Of a DNA stretch of 64,000 nt, positions 32,942 through 43,214 are shown one piece after another. Origin of the DNA: Linum tenue (taxonomy: Eukaryota; Streptophyta; Magnoliopsida; Malpighiales; Linaceae); assembly GCA_946122785.1 (NCBI GenBank), contig CAMGYJ010000011.1, positions 42,124,513-42,188,512 on the forward strand, read 5' to 3'. The notes under the pieces are model-generated. The model was not told the DNA's origin. It did not search any database and worked only from the letters and a program-made list of their open reading frames with translations. The translations under genes and the position numbers were made by a program. Position 1 is the stretch's first letter, and the number at the start of each line of letters is the position of its first letter.

Positions 32942-33653
32942 TCATCTTCGGGCCATTATTGTCAGCCAAAGCTTCCCTTTGCGACCCACTAGCTTCTTAT
33001 AAACTTCCCAACACCTTTCGTCGACATACCAGCCTCCGTAGATAAACCCAAATCGATATGTGACCTTTGATTTGCTACCCTCCTCATATTTCCACTTTAT
33101 CATCTCATCATTAGGCACGAATCCTACAGCTACATCGAGGTGGGCTGGGTTTGGAAAGTGGAAGTAACAGTCCTCGCCAGGGCCCTCCTTATCCTTCAGA
33201 CAATTCATCATCACGAAGACAACACTGCCGTTCACGCATTTAGCAAAAAAAATCCTGCTCGCAGGAGCTGAACCTGAAGTCAAATTGAGCGTTGATTGTG
33301 GATTTGAATTCAAAAAACTTGGAATTAGGATCTTTCGGATCGCCTATTAGGGCGTCGTAAGGAAGATTCTCTTCAGCCTTAACGACATTCTCATTAGGAT
33401 AGCGGGCCTTTAGATACTCCATGCAACGCCGTTCGCCTTCAGTGCCAACATCGCTAATCAACGACTCCAACTCCGACTCCTTCGACTCCGACTCCTTCGA
33501 GTGATCAATCATTTTCCGAGACGACTCCGACTTCTTCGACTCCTGCTCAATCATTGTCCGAGATCCAGGCCATGTCTGTCTACTCGCAAACGCACGAGAC
33601 TTAACGACGACCCCCGGAGTTGCGCGGTGGAGGAAGGTGCTTAATCTGAACAT
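32942..33653 (-). pseudogene. Gene D copy 2: DUF3883-like nuclease-fold protein, full length but frameshifted
   Basis: Starts MFRLSTFLHRATPGVVVKSR, a basic, Ser-rich and acid-free N-terminus that could be a mitochondrial or plastid targeting peptide. A Ser/Glu/Lys stretch (SKESESKESELESL) follows, then the DUF3883-like blocks CMEYLKARYPNENVV, LPYDALIGDP, FFEFKST and KCVNGSVVFVMMNCL, ending FIYGGWYVDERCWEVYKKLV and MARR. The D and ExK residues of a PD-(D/E)XK-like core are present. The same eight-T run as in copy 1 breaks the frame between EQDFF and KCVNG, so the lesion predates the duplication, or the cell tolerates it by slippage. The gene is intronless, about 230 residues if the frame were restored, and lies just downstream of the SAC3B 3' end on the same strand. 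Function unknown; the nuclease-fold call is an inference. Confidence 0.6.
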
Positions 33654-33869
33654 GGCGGCGACTGAATGCTCCCAACTGAATCGCGAATAGGAGGAAGACG
33701 CACCGAGGCCCGAGGGTTATATAAGTGATCTCGGGAAATTGCAAATCTGGTCACGGATTAGTAAAACATTTCATGTTGGGACTAAAAAACAATTTATTCC
33801 ATTTTTAGTCACTACATTTATTAAAGAGTCCAAGTTTGCAGCTTCGCGACACATAGAAGCTTCTCCATT

Positions 33870-36690
33870 TCAAAATTTCAATACAGTAACAGTACTCTGT
33901 ATCTTCCCGCTTAAGTGGAAGAGAAACTCTACCACTAACTCATCAAGCATCAGTGATTCCAAATCCACAATGCTGCACCTTAATACATAGGCATCGGATG
34001 GTAACTTATTGAGCTGCCAATTGAAAACCCTTCGAAAGACCTTCACCCAATTCACAACAATATGGTAACTTGAGCACTCCAGGAACTCCAGGCGAGTACT
34101 TCTCCGTAACATAACATGTGCCTCCTTGGCCGCCAATGGAAACCCCATCATCCCACTCGATTCAGTCAGGTATCTGATCAAGCAGTTCTCGATTTCAGAC
34201 TAAGCTTCTAGAGCTCATCTCCCATGTTTGTCGTGCCTTCAAATAACCACGATACATCATCAGCAAATCCAGGAAGCTTACAACTCCATACAGCAGAAAT
34301 CAGAGGTTTGATTTTTTATGCTGAACTCCACCCTATGCTTGGTAGATATGACTCTATCAACAAGCTTTTGCTTTCCTCCAGCAAAACCAACTCAGGGCTA
34401 GGCCAACCTGTCGGGTGCGAAAATTTCCTCCACACACCCATCCAAAGTTTCATTGAATACTGAGATACACTTATTTGGTCCAACTTCACAGTCATTCATC
34501 TTCCGGAGTGCATCTAGAGACGGATTCAGCCGTGCGAGAGCCAACTCCTGCAGTTTTAAGAACTGAAGATCTGGTTGTTGGGGTGGTTCTCTAGCTAACC
34601 ATCTTAGTCCTTTCCTCACTCTGCCATCATTGAAAAATCCATTGGCATCTTCTCCAATGAGGAACACAACGGAGAAACTTCTTATTCTAGACTTGTCAAT
34701 GGTATTCAATCCAAGTTGATGAGCTATGGTGGCCAAAGGTCAGAAACCGTTCTATCCCATTTTCCATAGAAAACCAGTAGAGGAACTGCAGAACTTGGAT
34801 GTATGGCCCATAGAAGGTTGTGGAGTGTGATTCTCTGAGGATTCATCAGGATAGTTTCTGATACGACGAAAACCACAATAGTTGCACCAGCTCCTGCCTC
34901 ATCTGGAGTACAAAAACTGGAATCTCTGACGACAGACAAGCAGCACATGTCGCTAGAAACCCACTTTCTCCATATTGAAAGGCCTGGAGATGAAGTTAAC
35001 AATTCTTCCTCGGTAATGTATCTTTTGATCTGTTGGGGATGAGCTTTGAACACAACCAAGGGCATGCTGTTGCATGCTTGCTGGGACCTGGTTGATCATC
35101 TTCTTGTGACTGTGAACATACTACGAGCTTCGAACAGAGACATTTGGCGTCTGGATTTCTCGAGCTGGCTTCATCTGCAATGACTTCTGATGGATTTAAT
35201 GGAGACCAAGAATGCTCATATATTCTGCATCTTTCCTTCATGACAAAGTCAATGTCGAACTCGAGAATCTTGCTTGGTTGCTGCACTAAACCAAGAGATA
35301 AGAGTAGCATGAAGTCATCTAGAGATGGCTGCTTACAAAAAAGGGGGAGGGGGGGTAAGCTGTAACATTCCCCGTCTTGTTTCGGCTACAATAAAAATCA
35401 CTTAAAAATTGATTTAATGGCTGGAGCAAACACTTGGTTTATCTAACTTCTTACAACTACTATTTATCCTGAATTCCCAAAATATGAAAAGCCGAAAATC
35501 ACCACTAAAAAAATTATGTTTCCAACAAAACTTTGTCCCTTTTAAATAAGAATCTATCCTTAAAGTAATACGCCAGTTCCCAAAAACCACTCATCCCTTT
35601 ATAATTAAACCGACTATCTACTACCCCAAAAATTATCTTGTCAATCTTAAATTTCTAAAACCTAACCAGACACCCTTTTTCTTCACTTCTACTACAATAC
35701 AAGTCCCTTCACAAAACTAAAACACACAATTGAAGAGTTGTGCACGGTGGTAGCTTAATAGACGGTAATTTTGGTCGTTCTGTGGCACAGGGAATCCACT
35801 TATTACGTATTAATACCCTTCCTTTAAAGTGAAAGACTTACTTCTTGAGTCCTCCGAATCTGTGGTCCGAGTGATAATGATCTCATTGCAGCATATGCAT
35901 ATGTCTGTCTTTAACGGTGTAATTTCTGATGTCTGGAAACACCCCACTTCCATAACCTGAAACTGAAAGTAAACGAAGTCAAGTGAATTCAGTAGGACAG
36001 TCAACAACTCTGCACCAAAAGATGTTGAGAAGTAAAAACCAACCTTATGAACAACTTGAGCTTCTCTCGAGCTACTTCATCTTCGAGATTCTCCATCAAC
36101 TCGTCATCTTCATATTCTTGATGGACATCAGGGGTTTCTTCACCTTTCAATAAATTGCCCACCACACTCTGATCGATTACAATCTCCCTCGGGATATCGT
36201 TTTCACCACTAAGGGCCTCTCTTTCAATGGTACTCCAACCACAGGTTGTGGCTGTGCATGTCCTCAGTTTTAGTGATTGGGAAAGGAGAATCAGTCGTGC
36301 TTTCCTCCAGTTCTCCAACTTTAGCAGGCTGAGAGTTCGGAGCACTAAAAGCTGAAAGTACGTTTTCCATGGTACAATATTGCCAGTTGTTGTCACATGA
36401 TTATTGTTATATGTCTCCATTTGATCAAAACTTCAGATCTACCAATAGTACACTGTTTTTGCAAGCCAAACTTTGGTAATGGCACAACAACATGAGAATC
36501 AGGCATTTCATCATTAATTGCACTGATAGAATTCTTCTTATCAACCAAAGCAGGTGTAGCTTTCACGGCAAATGTGTGACTTGGATTCTTCTTGTCAACA
36601 AAAGGAACTCGGATTTTTCTTGTTGCTTCAGCAGGCAAAGGTGTGACTAGAGAAGATGGAGAAATATCACTGACGATAGTAGTTGACTTT
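33870..36690 (-). pseudogene. SAC3B-like: SAC3B-like pseudogene, C-terminal half
   Basis: Minus-strand blocks match the C-terminal half of plant SAC3B in order: the end of the VHLKKSTTIV exon with ATRKIRVPFVDKKNPS (to about 36,420); PLKERPLVVKTIS then DVHQEYEDDELMENLEDEVA (36,250-36,040); SWSPLNPSEVIADEASS and NPDAKCLCSKLVVCSQSQ (35,310-35,090); SPGLSIWRKWVSSDMCCLSV and AGATIVVFVVSE (35,000-34,750); LGLNTIDKSRIRSFSVVFLI and GLRWLAREPPQQPDLQF (34,736-34,400); and a final block with SSGMMGFPLAAKEAHVMLRR (34,181-33,880). In SAC3B this region follows the SAC3/GANP core and contributes to TREX-2 assembly. Frames change at about 36,190 and 34,740 and elsewhere, so no continuous product is possible. 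Copy A in unit 1 lacks this whole half. Confidence 0.85.
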
Positions 36691-38676
36691 TTTAGATGAA
36701 CAAGTCTGGAACACTTTGTTGAGAAGTCCTTATCGCTATTGAGAAATGGTCCTTCCTTCACCATATATGGCTCTTCAAAATCCTTTATCGAGAACCCATA
36801 ATATGCTAACAAGTTTTCGACATCTTCTTGCTGAGATTGGAATCACCAAAGGCGCTAGTGTAAGACAACATTTTTTTCTTCCAAATGTAGTGACATCAAG
36901 AAATAACCAGTGTCTAAGGGTAGGGAAAAACCTCCATAGCAAGCCACTTAGCAACTTGAGAAACAGGGATTCCTTTGTTGGTTTGTAGAGCCAAATATAA
37001 CGAAGCAAGTGCAAGGGGTTGTAGCTGAAAATAAATAAAGCATGAATAGTTTATTGATTTCATATATACATGACACTATGTTTTCGTATTTGCTTGCGAA
37101 TTTTGTGCAAAAAATACTAGCTCATACCTTAGCGAAGTGAGCATGCATTATACATGCTTGAAGGTAAGATGCCCTCTTTGCAAGCCTAAAGAAGTCAATG
37201 AAGTTGCCTGTTCTGCAAGCTCTGAAGAAGATGATAAAAGTGTAAGAAAGTGGGAAAATGAGTATAAACAAATAATAATTTCATAAAAAAGAAGTAACTA
37301 CGTACCTTGCAACATCGCGAGCAAAAAGCACTTCAGGGGTTTGCCTTATCTCGGGAGTCATCTTGGCCAGATCTAGCGACAGCTCGGAAGGTTCCACCTG
37401 TTGAACAATGATTAACCATCACAACAAAAGAAATGAAAAGAGAGAGGGAAGAAGGCAAGCAGCTGTAAAGAAAGTAAATGAAGGTAACTTACTTTGCATC
37501 CACGATGCTTGTCCAGTTTGAGAAGAGCATAATGACCACGGAATTCTTTTTCTGACGGCACAATAATGCCTTTCTTCCTGTGATAATCATACACTTGAAA
37601 TAGTTCAACAGATGTTCATCTGTTCAATCTTAAGGCATGCATCGAATCCCTCTGAAAATCTCTTCTCCTTAGGTATATTCACACAGCTCATGCATGGCAA
37701 TTACATGAAGCCTTATCTGAAACTCACATCCAAAAAGCTAAAGGGTTAACCTGAAGAGAATTATGAATACTTTTTTGTGCTTAATTTTGGGAAGAGTTAA
37801 CAATGACTTGGTTCGTTCCGTCAACATGATATCATCACCAATATAATAACTTACTCAAATGCATGGCACGACAAGGTCAAGCAGACATCCTATAGATCAA
37901 AACATCAGGTCCAAAGCAAGGTTATTGTGTTCCAAACTAATACGAAAAGAACCAAATTAGATATATTGCTGCAGCCAACATTGCCAACTGAAACAAGGGA
38001 GCCACTATATTTGGCCTATGAAACTATAAATGCAGATATTCTGCTTATGGAATCTAAATTGAAGTGCAATGGAAGTCAAGATATAAAACAATTATATATT
38101 AGCATGGGAGATATATAACATCTTTTCAAGCCAATGGTCAACACATAGTTAGACTTCCAAACAACAAAAATATCAAAATATGATGTCATATAAACCTGGT
38201 AAGTACTAAATGTATATTCAGCTTATAGGAACTCTAATCAAAGATATCAAGAATACCATTCGCTCCAACATAGTTATAGCTTCCAAATTGAAAATGTGCT
38301 CCATTCTCAGGTCCATCAGGATTGCTCTCATCCTGTCTCACAGAAAGTTGTACCTCCCAAGGAAGTTGCCATCATATGGCTGATCCAGTAAGCTAAGAAG
38401 GTAATCAATGGTCTTCTAAAGGACAGGCATTGGACGTATAAGATATGCTTTCCTCTCCGCTGTCCTGGTGTACTATACGACAAAAATATAAGAATAATCA
38501 ATGAAAGAGCAAGAAAGGGTCTGTCCACAAAATAAATTGGAGATGAAACCAGAAACAAATATACCTTTTTAACTTCAAGCAAACAGTTATTTTGATTTCT
38601 ATCTCATCCAAACGTTCATACTGATCAAGATACCCTTTCCTTTCTCGCTCCCCTCTTTCAGATTCTGCAATTGTTC
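36691..38676 (-). pseudogene. SAC3B-like: SAC3B-like core exon block M (second, downstream copy of an internal duplication)
   Basis: This repeats the SAC3/GANP core exons that also occur at 38,680-40,960: DRMRAI and MDLRMEHIFNLEAITMLE (38,330-38,260), KEFRGHYALLKLDKH (37,594-37,490), ELSLDLAKMTPEIRQTPEVL (37,395-37,305), ACRTGNFIDFFRLAKRASYL (37,220-37,130), LALASLYLALQTNKGIPVSQ (37,015-36,930) and YYGFSIKDFEEPYMVKEGPF followed by LNSDKDFSTKCSRLVHLKKS. Some exons are undamaged and better preserved than in block B. Others carry indels (HELCEYT then a stop) and a TGA just before DRMRAI. By eye it is about 90% identical to block B, far more diverged than A is from B, so this duplication is older. 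Confidence 0.8.
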
Positions 38677-39700
38677 ATGTAGTTGACTTTTTTAGATGGA
38701 CAAGTCTGAAACGCTTTGTTGGGAAGTCCTTATGACTATTGAGAAATCTCCATCCTTCACCATATATGGCTCTTCGAATTGCTTTATCGAGAACCCATAA
38801 TATGGAAATAAGTTTTCGACATCTTCTTCCTGCGATTGGAATCACCACGAGGCACTAGTGTAAGACAAGGTTTTTCCCCAATGTAAAGACATCAAGAAAT
38901 AAGCAGTGTCCAATGGGTAGGGCGAAACCTCTATAGCAATCCACTTGGCAACTTCAAAAACACGGATTCCTTGGTTGGTTTGTAGACCCAAGTATAAGGA
39001 AGCAAGTGCATGGGTTCGTAGCTGAAAATAAATAAAGCATGAATATTTATTGATTTCATACAATAGTTACAGTATACTCTGGCTTTGTATTTGCTCGAGA
39101 ACTTTGTGTGCAAGATTATACTAGCTCATACCTTAGCAAAGTGAGCATGCATTAAACATGCTTGAAGATAAGTTGCCTTCTTAGCAAGCCTAAAGAAGAC
39201 AATGAAGTTGCCTGTTCTGCAAGCTCTGAAAAAAGGGGAAAATTGTAAGGACGTGAAAAAGAGTATAACCTAATGATAATTTCATTAAAAAGAAGTAACT
39301 ACCTACCTTGCAACATTGCGAGCAAAAAGCACTTCAGGGTTTTGCCTTATATCGGGAGTCATCTTTGCCAGATCTAGCGACAGCTCTAAAGGTTCCACCT
39401 GTTGAACATTGATTAACCAATTAAACAGAAGAAGGAGAAGAGAAAGGGAAGAAGGTGGCCAGCTGTAAGGAAAGTAAATGAAGGTAACTTACTTTGTATC
39501 CAGGATGCTTGTCCAGTTTGAGAAGAGCATAATACCCACGGAATTCTTTTACTGACTGCACAATAACGCCTTTCTTCCTATGATCATCATACATTTGAAA
39601 TAGTTCAACAGATGTTTTGTTGATATGTTCAATATTAAGGTGTGCATCGAATCCCTCTGAAAAGCCTTCTCCTTTTTTATATTCACACAGCTCATGCATA

Positions 39701-39944
39701 GTGATAGACCGTTATTTACACATGTTTTTACCCTCGTTCTTACACCATTTGAGGTGTTGATTCTTGTGTTTTAGGCCGATTTCACGCTAGGTTGTGCTTT
39801 TTTGTGATATTTCAGGTCCTAGTACGTGAATGGAGGCTTGGGAGCGAGTCTGGGGTTGATTTGACGAAGATCGGACGAATGGCGAGGTTTCAAGGAAGCT
39901 GCACGGGCAGACCATGGCATCGCACGGCCGTGCGGGATTATGCG
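39701..39944. mobile_element. Insert of LTR-like sequence present only in unit 2
   Basis: Copy A reads CTCATGCATAGAAATTACAT at this place. Copy B has about 244 bp starting TGATAGACCGTTATTTACAC instead, and it ends with a CGCACGGCCGTGCG palindrome before both copies resume at GCGTTATCTGAA. A TGATAG-type start and GCACGGGC...GCACGGCCGTGCG wording are familiar from plant gypsy LTRs, so I infer an LTR fragment. About 12 bp of the original sequence are missing and there is no target duplication, so this was not a clean transposition. Confidence 0.6.
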
Positions 39945-42900
39945 TTATCTGAAATTCACATACAAAAGCAAAAGGGTTAACCTGGAGAGAAATCGAAATA
40001 CTTTATTATGTTTAATCATGGGAAGAATTAACAATTACTTGGTTTATTCTGTTAACATGATATCATAACCGATATAATAACCTACTCAAATTTCATGGCA
40101 TGATAAGGTCAAGTGGACATCATATAGATCGAGACATCAGATCCAAAGCAAGGTTATTGTGTTCCAAACTATCAAGACAATAACCTAATTAGAGATATAT
40201 TGCTGCAGGAAACATTGCCACCTGAAACAAGGGAGCCAATATATTTGTGCCTGTGTTACTATCAATGCAGCTGTTCTGATTATGGAATCTATACTGAAGT
40301 GCAATGGAAGTCAAGATAAAAAAAATGATATATTAGCATGGGAGATATGTAACATCTTCTCAAGCTAATGGTCAATACATAGCAAGACTTCCAAACAACA
40401 AAAGTATCAAAATTAATTAACTGCTAAACCGTTATGAACACTGTAAACAAGAAGCCATAAAGCTATCATGTCATATGGACCTGGCAAGTACCAATTATGT
40501 TCAACTTATAGGAACTATGATAAAATAGATCCAAAATACCATTTGCTCCAACATAGTTATAGCTTCCACATTGAAACTGTGCTGCATTCTCAGGTCCATC
40601 CGGATTGCTCTCATCCTGTCCCACAGAAAGTTGTACCTCCCAAGGAAGTTGCCATCATATGGCTGATCTAGTAAGCTAAGTAGGTAATCAATGGTCTTTT
40701 GAAGGACAGCCATCGGACGTATAAGATATGCTTCCCTCTCCGCTGTCCTAGTGTACTATTTGACAAAAGAAACAAAAATATATACAAATAATCAGTGAAA
40801 GAGCAAGAAAGGGTCTATCCACAAATATATTGGAGATGAAAACAGCACAAATAAACCTTTTTAACTGCAAGCAAACGTTTTGTTTGATTTCTATCCCCAT
40901 CCAAACGTTCATACTGATCAAGATCCCATTACTTTCTCGCTCCCTCTTTCAGATTCTGCAATTGAGTATCAACATCATCCAATCTTCTCAGGAACCAATT
41001 ACTTATCACAATCAAACTTGAAGGGTTAGAGGTATTTACATGGTTCACTATATACCAACTAGTTATAGGCTTATGCCTATTACGTAAAGATCAGAACAAT
41101 GCTATCAAAATTGTAGATCTAAAACCGCAAATAACAAACTCTTAGTTGGCAAGAAGCTTACCAGGGCACATATCTGGACACCAACAATAAGGCTTTGTGT
41201 TCCCAAACCCTCCAAGTTTGATACATTATTGTCATTGGTGCGGCATTCTCCCGAATGATTCACGGGAACAGTTTGTCTTTGTTTGGATTGCTCGTATCCA
41301 CCAACAGGAACATCTTGGTCCCCAACATCTGAGCTATTTTCAATATCTTTACTTTATTCTTCCTTAAAGCGGGCTAAACGTTTCGCCTTGACTTGTATCT
41401 CTCTGCACATCAAGTCGAAATTCACAATCATTGAATCGAAAAGCCAGGATTATCCAGCCGAATATTGTCGTGAAGCTTTACCGTTCAGTAACATCAATGG
41501 TTGAAACTAAGGCACTGGTGTTTCTGGTGGGATTAGATTCCAAAGTTGTGTTCTGATAGAACTCGAATACGAGTTCTACCGGTTGATTAGGGATTAGGAT
41601 CAACTAGGGATTGATCCGGCTAATTGGGAATTGGGAAGAAGAGGTGAAATGGGGATTTGATCAGAAGAAGAGAGGAAGGGGAAGTTGCTGCCGCTCAGCC
41701 AAGGAGAAGAGGAGGAAGGGAAGGCTGCTGCCGCAGCTACAAAAGAGAGGGGGAAGAGGAGTTTGGGTCGCCAGAGAGAGAAGAAGGGAGGGGTGAATTG
41801 AGAGTTTAGGTTTAGGTTAATTCTTCCTTGGTGGTCTAATCCCACTTACAAGTAATATTTATAATAATTGGACAATTACCTACTACTACCCACATATAAT
41901 TTATTCCCAATTCCCGAAGTGGTCCCAATAATCCGAAATAACGATAATCCGACAACTAAACAGAATACTAAAATTACTAGGTTTCTATCATGTTCTTAAA
42001 AAATGGCATCACTCTTTCTGGAATTTGAGTGTCTAGGGTACTGTAAATAGGATCTGATTGAGTATTCAATCCTATTGGAGAGAAAGGTCTGCAAAAGGAA
42101 GAACCAAAAAGCACTTGTTAAGATGTAGAAAGGTTGAGAAATACACCCTATACTAGTCAATTATAATAATCTTGACGCATCAATCTTTCACACTCGATTG
42201 AAGTGGGTCGCTAGCGAATACTGCCATCTAAAGCCCTCGCAAAGGGAATCGTTTACCTGATTCCTGTGCTTAGATAGTTATTCAGAGCACTAATAAGTCA
42301 TAAACTATGAATGCAGTCAAATTTTTGTTTTGTTTGTTTGATGAATGATGACTTCTATTGGAAGATTTTAACCAATTAAATATACAGAAAACATGCAATG
42401 CACAACTCACAGATATGCTATAGGAAAATTTAAGGGGAAACCAATAACATCCATCTCTTCACTAAATCAAGACCCTGTAAGGATGTAAGGAGCTGTTGTG
42501 AAAAATCTTGCTACTGAAATAAAAAAATTCACAAAGTCTTCGAACTCATGATGAAACTTCCATATAACAAGGATGTCTCTTTGACGAAACAAGGAACCAA
42601 AAATCTGTTCATGCATTTGACTACCTTTTAGCTTCCTTTCTCACAGAAGGTGCATTTCCTTGCAAACTTCCGCTGGCAGGAGGGGATCTACTTCGCTTCG
42701 GGAGATGGCCATTTGCTAGTTCATTGACTTGACATGGGGACACTTTTTGATGATTTGATAAGTTTGGAAAAAGTCCTGGCACCGTGGACCTATAAACATA
42801 CCATGCAGATGGAGCAGAAGCAGGCCAACAAAAACAAATTAAACAAGAAATAATTACAAGCGCAAAGTAGAGAAAGATAAGGCAGAATTATATGTTCTGT

Positions 42901-43201
42901 CCTCAATAGGAAGACAAAAAGTCAAGCAGAGAAGTTCACATTTGCGGCAAAGCTAATATCAAATTCTGTGAACCGACTTCATTAGTAGCATCAGGAGATG
43001 ACCTAGTCCTTTTCTGGTCTTGTAATCCAGTAAAATTGGCTGCCACTACGCCTCCAGAATTACGAGTAACAACAAGAGATTTGACAGCATAAGGCGCAGG
43101 ATCTTTCTGGCCATCACCGTTCAAGATAGATCGGTTTCCATTACCCCATGTAGGAGGAGATTGGACAGGCCTAGGGAAAATATGTAACACAACAGTGGAG
43201 T

Positions 43202-43214
43202 AACTCGTAAGAAC
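43202..43214. repeat. LINE target-site duplication, left copy (unit 2)
   Basis: AACTCGTAAGAAC, repeated at 45,910-45,922. Confidence 0.9.

Noticed and set aside
34224..34463. Plus-strand open frames across the SAC3B C-terminal exons
   Set aside because: They are antisense shadows of minus-strand exons with clear SAC3B similarity.
41500..41845. A separate gene start on the minus strand in SAC3B copy B (Ser/Pro/Phe-rich frame starting at 41,845)
   Set aside because: CT-rich low-complexity reading with no recognised domain. It may be leader or inserted sequence, but I cannot support a gene.
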